From the NCBI RefSeq assembly GCF_031181385.1, contig NZ_JAPSKV010000012.1, forward strand, positions 62,001-126,000: a stretch of DNA of 64,000 nt. Direction: 5' to 3'. Shown in pieces: positions 26,724 to 35,736 of this stretch (position 1 is the stretch's first letter; each line of letters opens with the position of its first letter). The notes under the pieces are model-generated. The model was given only the letters and a program-made list of their open reading frames with translations. It was not told the DNA's origin and searched no databases. The position numbers and the translations under genes were made by a program. The DNA is from Fredinandcohnia onubensis. GTDB taxonomy: Bacteria; Bacillota; Bacilli; Bacillales; Bacillaceae_L.

Positions 26724-27623
26724 TTATTCCTGATTAGTAGATTGTAACCTGTAATATTTACTTTCAATAGGTCGGGTAAGATAGGGTTTAATGACATCAA
26801 CAGCCTCCACAAGTTTTGAAAGTTCAAGGCCTGTTTGTATCCCCATCTCTTCGAGCATATACACAACGTCTTCAGTAGCAACATTGCCAGTCGCCCCAGG
26901 TGCAAACGGGCATCCACCTAATCCACCTGCTGATGTGTCAAAACGATTAACTCCGGCTTGGAGAGCAGCTAACACATTTGCAAGTGCCATCCCACGGGTA
27001 TCATGGAAATGAGCAGTCAAAAGTGTATTTGATAACTCATTTTTTAGTTTTGAAAAAAGAGAAAAAACTTCTTTAGGAGTTGCTTTTCCTATCGTGTCAG
27101 CAACACTTAATTCATCAACCCCATATTGGACAAAGGTAGAGCATAGCTTTAAAACGGCTTCTTCATCCACCTTTCCCTCATACGGACAATAAAAGGCGGT
27201 CGATATACAGGCACGTACAAAATAACCCTTTGATTTTAATTCCTGAATAAGAGGTTTTAGTTCCTCCATACTCTCTGTTGTTGTTTTATTGATATTTTTC
27301 TTATTGAAGCTTTCGCTAACACCAACAAAAACAGCAACTGATTTACACTTTGTATCGTATAGTCTTTCCATACCTTTGCGATTTGGCGCGAGAACAATAT
27401 TTCGAGTACTGTCTAAGCATGATGTAATAATTTCTTTTGCATCCTTCATTTGTGGAACCCATTTCGGTGAAACAAATGAGGTAAGCTCCATTTCTTGCAG
27501 GCCAGCAAGTTTTAGTTTATGAATAAAATCAATTTTTACTTCGGTAGGTATTAAGCTTTTTTCGTTTTGCAGTCCATCTCTTGGTCCTACTTCAATAATC
27601 GTGACTTGCTCAGGTAATTGCAT
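26724..27623 (-). CDS. Hydroxymethylglutaryl-CoA lyase (YngG-like)
   Basis: A 299-residue DRE-TIM metallolyase. GPRDGLQNEK is the catalytic Arg/Asp start of the barrel, HFHDTRGMALAN supplies metal-binding His residues, and GGLGGCPFAPGATGN contains the active-site loop Cys. It cleaves HMG-CoA to acetoacetate and acetyl-CoA, the last step of leucine breakdown. ATG 27623 has GGAGGG six bases upstream; the TTG at 27629 would leave no spacing. It is divergent from acetoacetate-handling genes, which fits a shared catabolic route. Confidence 0.92.
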   Translation of the reverse strand: MQLPEQVTIIEVGPRDGLQNEKSLIPTEVKIDFIHKLKLAGLQEMELTSFVSPKWVPQMKDAKEIITSCLDSTRNIVLAPNRKGMERLYDTKCKSVAVFVGVSESFNKKNINKTTTESMEELKPLIQELKSKGYFVRACISTAFYCPYEGKVDEEAVLKLCSTFVQYGVDELSVADTIGKATPKEVFSLFSKLKNELSNTLLTAHFHDTRGMALANVLAALQAGVNRFDTSAGGLGGCPFAPGATGNVATEDVVYMLEEMGIQTGLELSKLVEAVDVIKPYLTRPIESKYYRLQSTNQE

Positions 27624-27792
27624 ATACAACCCTCCAGCAAAATGCCTTATTCTTACTCTTATTCTATTAGAGGCATTTCGTGAAAAGCAAGAATTATAGG
27701 AAAATAGACAAAATAAGAGGTATTTCGAAAAAAATCAAGAAATATATATGGTATTGAATACATAAAACGTAACAGTAAAGGGAGATGTTGAA

Positions 27793-28980
27793 ATGAATAA
27801 TGATGTTGTGATTGTAAGCGCTGTCAGGACAGCGATCGGTAGTTTTGGAGGGAGTTTACAATCTGTTTCAGCCCCAGACCTAGGTGCTGTCGTGATTAAA
27901 GGAGCATTGGAAAAGGCAGGTGTGGATTCCAAGCTTGTAGATGAAGTTATTATGGGGAATGTTCTGCAGGCTGGAGTAGGACAAAATCCAGCAAGGCAGG
28001 CTGCTATAAAAGCTGGATTACTACAGGAAACACCGGCAATGACTATTAACAAGGTTTGTGGTTCAGGATTAAAAGCTGTGCACTTGGCGTCACAGGCAAT
28101 CATAGCAGGTGATGCGGATGTGATTGTGGCTGGTGGGATGGAGAATATGAGTCAGGCTCCTTATCTTTTAAAGGGAGCACGAAATGGATTTAAAATGGGC
28201 AACCAAAAAATGATTGATAGCATGATTTCCGATGGGTTATGGTGCGCGTTTAATGACTATCATATGGGAATTACGGCAGAAAATTTATGCGATAAATATG
28301 AGATTACAAGAGAAGAACAAGATCGTTTCTCTGCAAGGAGCCAGGAAAGAGCAGTTGCGGCAATTGAGGCAGGAAAATTTAAAGATGAAATTGTGCCCGT
28401 AGAAATTCCACAACGTAAAAAAGAAAGCATTGTCTTTGATACAGATGAATACCCTAAAGCAGGTACTACTGTTGATAAATTAGGGAACTTACGTCCAGCA
28501 TTCAAAAAGGACGGTTCTGTAACCGCTGGGAATGCATCAGGAATAAATGACGGAGCGGCCGCATTCGTTATCATGAGTAAGAAAAAAGCGATGGAGCTTG
28601 GCATTAAAGGATTAGTCACCATTAAAGCAAACGGAAATGCCGGTGTTGACCCAAGTATAATGGGGATCGGTCCAGTTGCTGCGGTGAAAAAGGCGATGGA
28701 AAAAGCTAGATTAAGTGTTAGTGATATGAATTTAATTGAGGCTAATGAAGCGTTTGCTGCCCAGTCAATTGCGGTTGACCGTGAACTGCATTTTAACCAT
28801 GATATTTTAAATGTAAATGGGGGAGCGATTGCCCTTGGACATCCAATTGGTGCTAGTGGTGCAAGAATTCTAGTCACTCTTATTCATGAACTAAAGCGTC
28901 GTAATGAGCGCTACGGATTAGCGACCCTATGTATTGGCGGCGGTCAAGGTGTTGCAACAATTGTTGAAAATATCGAATAG
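27793..28980 (+). CDS. Acetyl-CoA acetyltransferase (thiolase)
   Basis: A 395-residue type II thiolase. The acyl-accepting Cys is in [10 protein letters not shown], the conserved NEAFAAQ and [18 protein letters not shown] motifs follow, and the second catalytic Cys is in CIGGGQG. It interconverts acetoacetyl-CoA and two acetyl-CoA. RBS GGAGATG precedes the ATG. It starts a three-gene operon with CoA-transferase subunits A and B, so acetoacetate can be activated and then split to acetyl-CoA. Confidence 0.94.
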   Translation: MNNDVVIVSAVRTAIGSFGGSLQSVSAPDLGAVVIKGALEKAGVDSKLVDEVIMGNVLQAGVGQNPARQAAIKAGLLQETPAMTINKVCGSGLKAVHLASQAIIAGDADVIVAGGMENMSQAPYLLKGARNGFKMGNQKMIDSMISDGLWCAFNDYHMGITAENLCDKYEITREEQDRFSARSQERAVAAIEAGKFKDEIVPVEIPQRKKESIVFDTDEYPKAGTTVDKLGNLRPAFKKDGSVTAGNASGINDGAAAFVIMSKKKAMELGIKGLVTIKANGNAGVDPSIMGIGPVAAVKKAMEKARLSVSDMNLIEANEAFAAQSIAVDRELHFNHDILNVNGGAIALGHPIGASGARILVTLIHELKRRNERYGLATLCIGGGQGVATIVENIE

Positions 28981-28992
28981 TGGGGTGTACAA

Positions 28993-29682
28993 ATGAAACC
29001 AATATATTCCTCGTTTCAGGAAGCTATAGAGCAAATCAAGGACGGTTCCACGATTATGGTTGGTGGATTTGGCTTATGTGGGATCCCAGAAAATTTAATC
29101 TTAGCATTGGCCGAGTCTGGGGTTAAGGACTTAACTGTAATTTCTAATAACTGCGGTGTTGATGATTGGGGTCTTGGTTTGCTTTTACAAAACAAACAGA
29201 TTTCAAAAATGATAGGTTCATATGTTGGTGAAAACAAAGAATTCGAACGACAGGCATTATCGGGAGAACTTGCGGTTGAACTTGTCCCACAGGGAACACT
29301 GGCTGAAAAGATACGAGCCGGTGGAGCGGGGATTCCTGCATTTTATACACCTGCAGGAGTTGGAACACCTATTGCTGATGGAAAAGAAACCCGTGTCTTT
29401 AATGGAAAAGAATATGTATTAGAAGAGGCTTTCATAGCTGACTTCAGCCTGGTTCGTGCAGAAAAGGCAGATAAAATGGGGAATTTGATCTATAACAAGA
29501 CAGCTCGAAATTTCAACCCAATGATGGCCGCTGCAGGAAAGGTTACAATCGCTGAGGTTGATGAGCTCTATGAGATTGGTGAACTTGATCCAAATAGGAT
29601 TCATACCCCAAGTATCTATGTCCAGGGAATTATTGTGGGTGAACAAACGAAGCGAATTGAACGATTAACAATATCTAAATAA
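28993..29682 (+). CDS. scoA: Succinyl-CoA:3-oxoacid CoA-transferase subunit A
   Basis: A 229-residue family I CoA-transferase alpha subunit with the [13 protein letters not shown] coenzyme A signature near the N-terminus. With ScoB it transfers CoA from succinyl-CoA to acetoacetate. It starts 12 bases after the thiolase stop with GGGGTG upstream, and subunit B follows after 13 bases. Confidence 0.94.
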   Translation: MKPIYSSFQEAIEQIKDGSTIMVGGFGLCGIPENLILALAESGVKDLTVISNNCGVDDWGLGLLLQNKQISKMIGSYVGENKEFERQALSGELAVELVPQGTLAEKIRAGGAGIPAFYTPAGVGTPIADGKETRVFNGKEYVLEEAFIADFSLVRAEKADKMGNLIYNKTARNFNPMMAAAGKVTIAEVDELYEIGELDPNRIHTPSIYVQGIIVGEQTKRIERLTISK

Positions 29683-29695
29683 GGGGGAGAAGGCG

Positions 29696-30352
29696 ATGAC
29701 AAATACTCGAGAAAAGATTGCGAAGAGGGCTGAAAAGGAAATTGAAAATGGCTTTTATGTAAATCTTGGAATCGGCATGCCAACCCTTGTTGCAAACTAT
29801 ATTTCTTCAAATAAACAGGTCGTTCTCCAATCAGAGAATGGGTTACTTGGGATTGGTCCATATCCAACCGAAGAAAATGTAGACCCTGATTTAATTAATG
29901 CCGGAAAAGAAACCGTCACCGCTATTCCTGGTGCAGCTTACTTTGACAGTGCTGAATCATTTGCGATGATTCGCGGGGGGCATATTAATATTGCCATTCT
30001 CGGCGGAATGGAGGTTTCAGAGACAGGGGACCTCGCAAATTGGATGATTCCGGGAAAAATGATTAAGGGAATGGGCGGAGCAATGGATCTCGTTCATGGG
30101 GCTCAAAAAATCATTGTTATCATGGACCATGTTAATAAAAAAGGTGAAGCGAAAATTCTCAAAACATGTACACTTCCTTTAACTGGTAAAGGAGTTGTAA
30201 ATCGGATTATTACAGATCGTGCCGTACTCGATGTAACTGAAAATGGTTTAAAATTAGTAGAGGTAGCTAAAGGATTTTCTGTTGAAGATATAAAGTCTTC
30301 TACAGAGCCTGATCTTCTTGTTAGTGATAATGTTATCCTAAACGCGTACTAG
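29696..30352 (+). CDS. scoB: Succinyl-CoA:3-oxoacid CoA-transferase subunit B
   Basis: A 218-residue family I CoA-transferase beta subunit. [13 protein letters not shown] and [13 protein letters not shown] are present; the Glu of the SENG motif forms the glutamyl-CoA thioester intermediate in this family. GGGGGAGAAGG gives a strong ribosome site. It is the last gene of the operon and is followed by a terminator. Confidence 0.94.
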   Translation: MTNTREKIAKRAEKEIENGFYVNLGIGMPTLVANYISSNKQVVLQSENGLLGIGPYPTEENVDPDLINAGKETVTAIPGAAYFDSAESFAMIRGGHINIAILGGMEVSETGDLANWMIPGKMIKGMGGAMDLVHGAQKIIVIMDHVNKKGEAKILKTCTLPLTGKGVVNRIITDRAVLDVTENGLKLVEVAKGFSVEDIKSSTEPDLLVSDNVILNAY

Positions 30353-30362
30353 TGTAGACATA

Positions 30363-30398
30363 TTGGCGAATAACCACCGAGCGGTTATTCGCCTTTTT
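30363..30398 (+). terminator. Terminator after scoB
   Basis: An 11-bp stem GGCGAATAACC with GGTTATTCGCC and a short loop is followed by TTTTT. Confidence 0.88.
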
Positions 30399-30442
30399 AT
30401 GATATAATAGCTGAGAAATGGTTGACGTATGGAGGGAATAAT

Positions 30443-30691
30443 ATGGCTAAAAAGAAACAAAAGCCATCTGCTAAAAAGCAAAAAGATGAAAAGCTAAGTC
30501 TTGGAGATTTACTCAATGAGGATATTGTTTCTAAACTAAAAAATACACAACAGCAGTTAAAGGAAGAAGAGCAAAAGAAACAAGAAGAGGCGCTTGAAAG
30601 ACAAAGGGAAGAGCGCAGACAGCGTGAAAAGAACAAATCATTTGAGGAACTATTGGAAGAAAGTAGCCTTAAATGGTCAGATTTTAAATAA
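30443..30691 (+). CDS. yqkE: YqkE, small charged coiled-coil protein
   Basis: An 82-residue protein from ATG 30443 (GGAGGGAATAAT upstream); the in-frame ATG-like start at 30422 lacks a ribosome site. It has a lysine-rich N-terminus and a long E/K/Q/R helix (residues 30-70) predicted to be coiled coil. It ends SLKWSDFK. Size and place match B. subtilis YqkE, ahead of yqkF. The function is unknown. Confidence 0.8.
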   Translation: MAKKKQKPSAKKQKDEKLSLGDLLNEDIVSKLKNTQQQLKEEEQKKQEEALERQREERRQREKNKSFEELLEESSLKWSDFK

Positions 30692-30722
30692 GAATACCCC
30701 CACAGGTCCTGTGGGGGTATTC
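30692..30722. terminator. Bidirectional terminator between yqkE and yqkF
   Basis: A perfect palindrome, GAATACCCCCACAGG with its complement, separates two converging genes. Confidence 0.88.
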
Positions 30723-30723
30723 A

Positions 30724-31644
30724 TTATCTATGTTGTTCGTAAATGGATGCCTTTGTAAGGTCTCTAATTTTCTGAACCTGTTCATCTGTAAGAGGTGTTG
30801 AATTTACTGCTGCGACATTATTTTTGATTTGTTCAAGAGAGCTCGCACCTGTCACAACTGAAGCAACAGTATCGTCAAACAAGCAATATTGCAATGCAAC
30901 TTCTGTTAAAGAACGCTCTCCTGCTACGTCCTTTAGTCCTGAAATTACAGCTTCAAGCTCTTCAAAAGCATAATCAAGATAACCATTTTGTTTCATACTT
31001 TGACTGGCATTCTCCATTGGACGCTTGGTAAGTAACCCTTTAGCCACTGGGCCACGTGCTACTACACTAATTTGATGATCATTTAGATAGGGAAGTATTT
31101 GCTCTTCTGGGCGACGGTCAAGAATACTATATTGCATCATTACACTTACAATGGATGATTTCGTTACAAATTCTCGGATTACATTCGGACGAATTGAGGA
31201 GATTCCATAGTAGCGTATGACACCTTCTTGTGTTAATTCTTCGAACGCTTCAATGGTCTCATCAATAGGATCCTCCAGTGTTCCCCCATGGAGCTGGTAG
31301 AGATCGATATAATCTGTTTGCAAGCGTTGCAAGCTATCCTTTACAGCCGATTTTATGTATTTTTTTGAAGGGTCCCAGGACCATACCTTTTTCCCCTTCT
31401 CAAATCGGTTTCCCACTTTAGTGGCAAGGATGATATCTTGTCTTTTCTGTTTAATGGCTTTTCCTACAAATTCCTCATTTAGCCCTTGATCGTATAGATC
31501 AGCAGTATCCAAATAGTTGATTCCCATATCTAAGGCGGAATCAATAATATGTAGTGCCTTTTTTTCCTCAGTTCCAACAGACATACAGCCTAAACCGATT
31601 TTACTGACATATAAATCGGAAGCGCCAATTCTTTTTTTTTCCAT
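30724..31644 (-). CDS. yqkF: Aldo/keto reductase YqkF
   Basis: A 306-residue NADPH-dependent aldo/keto reductase. Catalytic tetrad residues are visible: Asp and Tyr in YLDTADLYDQGLNEE, Lys in LATKVG and His in YQLHGG. The C-terminal cofactor region contains VVTGASSLEQIKNN. The physiological substrate is unknown. Length and neighbours match B. subtilis YqkF. RBS GGAGGGG precedes the ATG. Confidence 0.92.
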   Translation of the reverse strand: MEKKRIGASDLYVSKIGLGCMSVGTEEKKALHIIDSALDMGINYLDTADLYDQGLNEEFVGKAIKQKRQDIILATKVGNRFEKGKKVWSWDPSKKYIKSAVKDSLQRLQTDYIDLYQLHGGTLEDPIDETIEAFEELTQEGVIRYYGISSIRPNVIREFVTKSSIVSVMMQYSILDRRPEEQILPYLNDHQISVVARGPVAKGLLTKRPMENASQSMKQNGYLDYAFEELEAVISGLKDVAGERSLTEVALQYCLFDDTVASVVTGASSLEQIKNNVAAVNSTPLTDEQVQKIRDLTKASIYEQHR

Positions 31645-31743
31645 ACTGTCCCCTCCAACATTTAGTTTCCTTCTAGCATCTAGTCATATCTTATCCTTTT
31701 CATTACAGAACCACAAATAATATGAAGGGGACGTATAGCGGGA

Positions 31744-31887
31744 TTATTTTTTCTCTTGCTTTCCTTTTCCTTGATCAATCCACTCCTGAACTGTTCGGTA
31801 GGAACGGCTATATTCCTTAAGTTTTGCACGAATTTCCCAAGCCTTTCCTACTAGAGCTACCCGATTTTCACCAATCACAATTTTCAT
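31744..31887 (-). CDS. mciZ: MciZ, mother-cell inhibitor of FtsZ
   Basis: A 47-residue peptide. Its core LVGKAWEIRAKLKEYSR is nearly identical to the B. subtilis MciZ core, and it lies between yqkF and nudF exactly as in B. subtilis. MciZ binds the C-terminal polymerising face of FtsZ and blocks Z-ring formation in the mother cell during sporulation. This copy starts ATGAAAATTGTG after a GGGGG ribosome site. It is longer than the 40-residue B. subtilis peptide because of a lysine-rich tail (GKGKQEKK). CATACATT at 31933-31940 on the minus strand matches a sigma-E -10 element, though no good -35 is visible. Confidence 0.9.
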   Translation of the reverse strand: MKIVIGENRVALVGKAWEIRAKLKEYSRSYRTVQEWIDQGKGKQEKK

Positions 31888-31976
31888 AGCAACCCCCTAT
31901 GAACTTTTAAAATAAGAAAAGAACTATGCTAAAATGTATGAAGTAGTATGATTTAGTAGAACAAGGAGCTGGCGAA

Positions 31977-32528
31977 ATGGATCACTTACTAGAAAAGACA
32001 ATAAAGAGGGAAGTACTTTTTGAAGGAAAGGTTATTGATTTACATATAGAAGAGGTAGAATTGCCTAATGGACATACGAGTAGAAGAGAGCTTATCAAGC
32101 ATCCAGGTGCTGTTGCAATTCTTGCAATAACGGATGAAAAGAAGATTGTAATGGTACAGCAGTATCGAAAAGCACTTGATAAGGTTATTGTTGAGATTCC
32201 TGCTGGAAAACTTGAAAAAGGCGAAGCACCTGAAGTTACTGCAAAAAGAGAATTAGAAGAAGAAACAGGTTATGGTTGTGAAACACTGACACCTCTGATT
32301 TCTTTTTATACTTCACCAGGTTTTGCTGATGAATTGGTTCATCTTTTTATCGCGAAAGACTTAAAGAAGATTGAAAATCCAGCAAGTTTGGATGAAGATG
32401 AATTTGTCGATGTTCTTGAGGTATCATTGGATGAAGCACTTGAGCTTATAAGAGAGAAGAAAATCTACGATGCTAAAACAGCTTTTGCAGTACAGTACCT
32501 CCAATTACAGCAAGCAATAGGGGAATAA
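31977..32528 (+). CDS. nudF: ADP-ribose pyrophosphatase NudF
   Basis: A 183-residue Nudix hydrolase splitting ADP-ribose to AMP and ribose 5-phosphate. The Nudix box lies in GKLEKGEAPEVTAKRELEEE followed by TGY (GX5EX7REUXEEXGU). The ADPRase-type Pro residue region TSPGFADEL follows about 15 residues later. RBS AAGGAG precedes the ATG. It is followed after six bases by the endonuclease Q homologue, so the two are co-transcribed. Confidence 0.94.
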   Translation: MDHLLEKTIKREVLFEGKVIDLHIEEVELPNGHTSRRELIKHPGAVAILAITDEKKIVMVQQYRKALDKVIVEIPAGKLEKGEAPEVTAKRELEEETGYGCETLTPLISFYTSPGFADELVHLFIAKDLKKIENPASLDEDEFVDVLEVSLDEALELIREKKIYDAKTAFAVQYLQLQQAIGE

Positions 32529-32534
32529 GCTAAG

Positions 32535-33701
32535 ATGAACAATTATTATGTAGATCTCCATATCCATATTGGGAGAACGAATTCGGGTAGACCCGTAAAA
32601 ATCACAGGTGCTAAATCACTTACAATTGGAAATATCCTTCATGAATCCACCGAAATCAAAGGGATGGACATGATAGGTGTAATTGATTGCCATGTTCCAG
32701 AAGTCATTGGGGAGCTTGAAACTTTAATCGATAGTGGAGAAGTGTATTCCTATGAGGAAGGCGGACTGCGCTTTAAGAATGTTACCCTCATTTTGGGAAG
32801 TGAGCTTGAAATCTATGATGAGAACTGTAAAGGACCCATTCATGTTCTCGCTTTTATGCCAACGATTGAAAAGATGAAAGAATTTTCGATGTGGCTATCT
32901 CAACGAATGAAAAACATAACCTTAAGCTCACAAAGAATATATGTAGGTGCTAGAGAACTGCAAACTAAGGTTAAGGAGTTAACTGGAATTTTTATTCCTG
33001 CACATGTATTCACCCCCTATAAAAGTATGTATGGTCGGGGAGTGAAACAATCGTTAACTGAAGTATTTGATGAGAATTTAATTGATGGAATCGAACTTGG
33101 ATTAAGCTCGAATACTGATATGGCTGACCAAATAAAAGAATTGCATAAATTCACTTTTGTTTCTAATTCAGATGCTCATTCGTTACCGAAGATTGCTAGG
33201 GAATATCAGATTATGAAAATGAAAGAGCCAACTTTTGAAGAACTAAGGCTTGCACTCCATCAACAAGATGGAAGGGAAGTTGTTGCGAATTATGGGTTAG
33301 ATCCTTTATTAGGGAAATATCATAAAACAACATGTGATAAATGTTTAACCATAATTGAGGATGTAACAGCCGAGGTTTGTCCTAACTGCATTCATAAAGG
33401 TTTTGTCAAAGGAGTGTTTGATAGGCTTCAGGAGTTAAAAAATACTGACGAATCAAATCCAAATCGACCTCCATATGTACACCAGGTTCCGCTCGAATTT
33501 ATTCCAGGGCTAGGACCAAAAACCTTACAAAAACTTAGAGATTATTTTAAAACAGAGATGGCCATCCTTCACGAGGTTCCCGAAGAAGAACTTAGACGTG
33601 TCGTCAAAGGCCCAATTGTCGATGTTATCATTCAAGCTAGAGAAGGAAAACTTCGTCTAAAATCAGGTGGAGGCGGGAAATATGGAAAAGTTGACTCCTA
33701 A
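32535..33701 (+). CDS. Endonuclease Q (EndoQ) homologue, PHP-domain nuclease
   Basis: A 388-residue protein. The N-terminal PHP metal-binding fold shows DLHIHI, GVIDCH, GSELEIYD and SNSDAHS. A four-Cys zinc site (CDKC...CPNC, about residues 270-290) follows, then a helix-hairpin-helix FIPGLGPKTLQKL. This is the EndoQ architecture. EndoQ was described from Thermococcales and some Bacillus; it nicks DNA 5' of deaminated bases (uracil, hypoxanthine, xanthine) and abasic sites. Its operon with nudF links it to nucleotide damage control (inference). Confidence 0.88.
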   Translation: MNNYYVDLHIHIGRTNSGRPVKITGAKSLTIGNILHESTEIKGMDMIGVIDCHVPEVIGELETLIDSGEVYSYEEGGLRFKNVTLILGSELEIYDENCKGPIHVLAFMPTIEKMKEFSMWLSQRMKNITLSSQRIYVGARELQTKVKELTGIFIPAHVFTPYKSMYGRGVKQSLTEVFDENLIDGIELGLSSNTDMADQIKELHKFTFVSNSDAHSLPKIAREYQIMKMKEPTFEELRLALHQQDGREVVANYGLDPLLGKYHKTTCDKCLTIIEDVTAEVCPNCIHKGFVKGVFDRLQELKNTDESNPNRPPYVHQVPLEFIPGLGPKTLQKLRDYFKTEMAILHEVPEEELRRVVKGPIVDVIIQAREGKLRLKSGGGGKYGKVDS

Positions 33702-33709
33702 AAAGGAGT
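33692..33709 (+). terminator. Weak terminator-like hairpin at the EndoQ stop
   Basis: GACTCCT pairs with AGGAGTC around AAAA. A short T-rich tract follows, so it is only a candidate. Confidence 0.45.
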
Positions 33710-33870
33710 CTATCGGTTATTTTTGTAGAAACTTTGTTACTGCATAGTATTTAATACAGTCACAAAACGTTATGTAATAAGTACCCTTATTAGCAACTTG
33801 ACGATAGCAATTGTTGTCGTGCAAATAAGGGTATTTTGCACTCTCAAGGAACATTATATTCGTTTTTGGA

Positions 33871-34268
33871 ATCACTTTTACCTTTTTTTAGATTTTGTGA
33901 ATGGCTTCGTACTGTCCATCTATCTAAAAGCATACGCATTCCTTTTTTACGTATGCTTTTATCATGATTTTACTTAAAAACGATACATAAATGGATAATT
34001 TTTACATTTTAGGCTCTTTTGAAATCATTTTTACCTTTTTCTGGATTTTGTGAATGGATTCATACTGTCCATCTATTTAAAAGCATACGCATTCCTTTTT
34101 TACGTATGCTTTTATCGTGATTTTACTTAAAAACGATACACAAGTGGATAATTTTTACATTTTTGTCTCTATTGAAATCATTTTTACCTTTTTTTACTTT
34201 GAAAATCGATTTATTCTATCAATCTATATAAAACAGGCACATTCCTTGTTACGTGCTGAAAATATATC
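33871..34268. repeat. Three 153-bp direct repeats, each with a hairpin
   Basis: ATCA(C/T)TTTTACC recurs at 33871, 34024 and 34177, exactly 153 bases apart. Units 1 and 2 are nearly identical through GGATAATTTTTACATTTT; unit 3 is diverged and shorter. Units 1 and 2 each carry the perfect 12-bp inverted repeat TAAAAGCATACG / CGTATGCTTTTA around a 13-base loop. No gene lies in the 670-base gap from 33702 to 34371. A further hairpin with arms near 33780 (TACCCTTATT) and 33823 (AATAAGGGTA) precedes the repeats. Confidence 0.9.
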
Positions 34269-34371
34269 CAATGATAAATTTTTGATTTACTAGAAATACT
34301 TTTGGCAAGTTGTCATAGAAGTCTATTTTTCCTCATAGAATCTAGTAGAAGATTGATAGGAGGAACGATAG

Positions 34372-35019
34372 ATGAGAAAGCAACAGCCCTATAAAAAAAT
34401 TGTAGCTAGCCACTTTCGGGAACATTCATCCATATATTTATTTATTTCTGTACTATTCCTAATGGGTGTCATCTTTGGAGCAATCGTTGTAAATAGTCTA
34501 AATTTCAGTCAAAAAGAAGATCTCTTTTTCTACTTAAGCCGATTTTTTGGAGAAGTATCTGAAGGAACCTATGCCAATTCAGGCGATATGTTCAAACAAA
34601 GCTTCCTTCATAATCTGAAATATGTGGGACTTATGTGGATACTGGGAATCTCAATTATCGGGCTACCAATTATCCTTATTCTCTTATTCTTAAAAGGGGT
34701 AGTCGTTGGGTTTACAGTAGGCTTTCTCGTCAATCAAATGGATTGGAGCGGATTTCTCTTATCATTTGTTGCCGTACTACCACAAAACTTATTAATCATC
34801 CCAACATTTATTATAGTAGGAACAATTGCCGTCTCATTCTCATTAAAGATGATTCGCCAGCAATTTATGAAACGAATGAACGAACCGATATTACAATTAC
34901 TTACACGATATTCAATCTTGATGGTCGCCGTCAGTTTTGTCATTCTAATTGCATCGGCTGTTGAGGCATTTGCTTCACCGGTACTAATGAAAGAGGTAAT
35001 AGATGTGATTAATAAATAA
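34372..35019 (+). CDS. spoIIM: Stage II sporulation protein M
   Basis: A 215-residue integral membrane protein with about five hydrophobic helices, matching SpoIIM (214 residues in B. subtilis). SpoIIM joins SpoIID and SpoIIP in the DMP machine that thins septal peptidoglycan and drives engulfment. The family segment [14 protein letters not shown] and the [24 protein letters not shown] helix are clear. RBS AGGAGG precedes the ATG. It lies directly upstream of fur, as in B. subtilis. Confidence 0.94.
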   Translation: MRKQQPYKKIVASHFREHSSIYLFISVLFLMGVIFGAIVVNSLNFSQKEDLFFYLSRFFGEVSEGTYANSGDMFKQSFLHNLKYVGLMWILGISIIGLPIILILLFLKGVVVGFTVGFLVNQMDWSGFLLSFVAVLPQNLLIIPTFIIVGTIAVSFSLKMIRQQFMKRMNEPILQLLTRYSILMVAVSFVILIASAVEAFASPVLMKEVIDVINK

Positions 35020-35056
35020 TAATGATTATTAAATGAAAATGATTATTATTTGTTAT

Positions 35057-35100
35057 TTATAATTATTTTATTTGGACAGTGACCCTTCTTCTGGTATAAT
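35057..35100 (+). promoter_or_regulatory. PerR-like box and sigma-A promoter of fur
   Basis: TTATAATTATTTTAT (35057-35071) matches the Per box TTATAATNATTATAA at 13 of 15 positions. It abuts TTGGAC (35072-35077), a 17-base spacer and TATAAT (35095-35100). PerR control of fur is known in B. subtilis. A/T-rich Fur-like motifs also lie at 35020-35050. Confidence 0.75.
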
Positions 35101-35133
35101 AATGAAGTAACGGCGAGGGAGGGGCAGTTTTAC

Positions 35134-35604
35134 ATGGAAAATCGGATTGATCGAATTAAGAAACAGTTGCATTCGTCTAGCTATAAGCTTACACCACAGC
35201 GTGAGGCGACCGTTCGGGTACTGCTTGAACATGAAGAAGATCATTTAAGTGCCGAAGACGTTTACCTCCTTGTAAAAGAAAAGTCGCCAGAAATCGGCTT
35301 AGCAACTGTTTATCGGACACTTGAATTACTTACCGAATTAAAGATCGTTGATAAAATAAATTTTGGAGATGGTGTATCTAGATACGACCTTCGCCAAGAA
35401 GGAGCAGCACATTTCCATCATCACCTTGTATGTATCGAATGTGGTGCTGTTGACGAAATTCAAGAGGATTTACTTGAGAACGTGGAAGAAATTGTTGAAA
35501 AGAACTGGAACTTTATCATTAAGGACCATCGTTTAACTTTCCATGGAATTTGTCATCGTTGTCATGATAAACAAACTAAAGTAGAAACTGATAATCTCGA
35601 ATAA
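35134..35604 (+). CDS. fur: Ferric uptake regulator Fur
   Basis: A 156-residue winged-helix repressor (149 in B. subtilis). The DNA-binding domain shows KLTPQREATVRVLLE and GLATVYRTLELL. The metal site includes HFHHHLVCIECG, and a second CxxC is in ICHRCHD. It represses iron-uptake genes with Fe2+ as corepressor; the boxes at 17.6 kb in this window are probable targets. RBS GAGGGAGGGG precedes the ATG. Confidence 0.95.
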   Translation: MENRIDRIKKQLHSSSYKLTPQREATVRVLLEHEEDHLSAEDVYLLVKEKSPEIGLATVYRTLELLTELKIVDKINFGDGVSRYDLRQEGAAHFHHHLVCIECGAVDEIQEDLLENVEEIVEKNWNFIIKDHRLTFHGICHRCHDKQTKVETDNLE

Positions 35605-35606
35605 AG

Positions 35607-35640
35607 TACCCTTTTCCTTTAGAGGAGAGGGGTTTTTTTA
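35607..35640 (+). terminator. Terminator after fur
   Basis: An imperfect stem, CCCTTTTCCT with AGGAGAGGGG, is followed by seven T residues. Confidence 0.7.
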
Positions 35641-35736
35641 TTTTCATAACTTACTAGGATGTAAAGAAATTAGAAAAAATGGGATAAGCGTGTATAAAAC
35701 CATGTAAAATTGGCATATCTTCTAATAGACAATGTA

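Noticed and set aside
28260-28877. 205-codon frame antisense to thiolase
   Set aside because: It lies wholly within a well-conserved thiolase gene and has no independent support.
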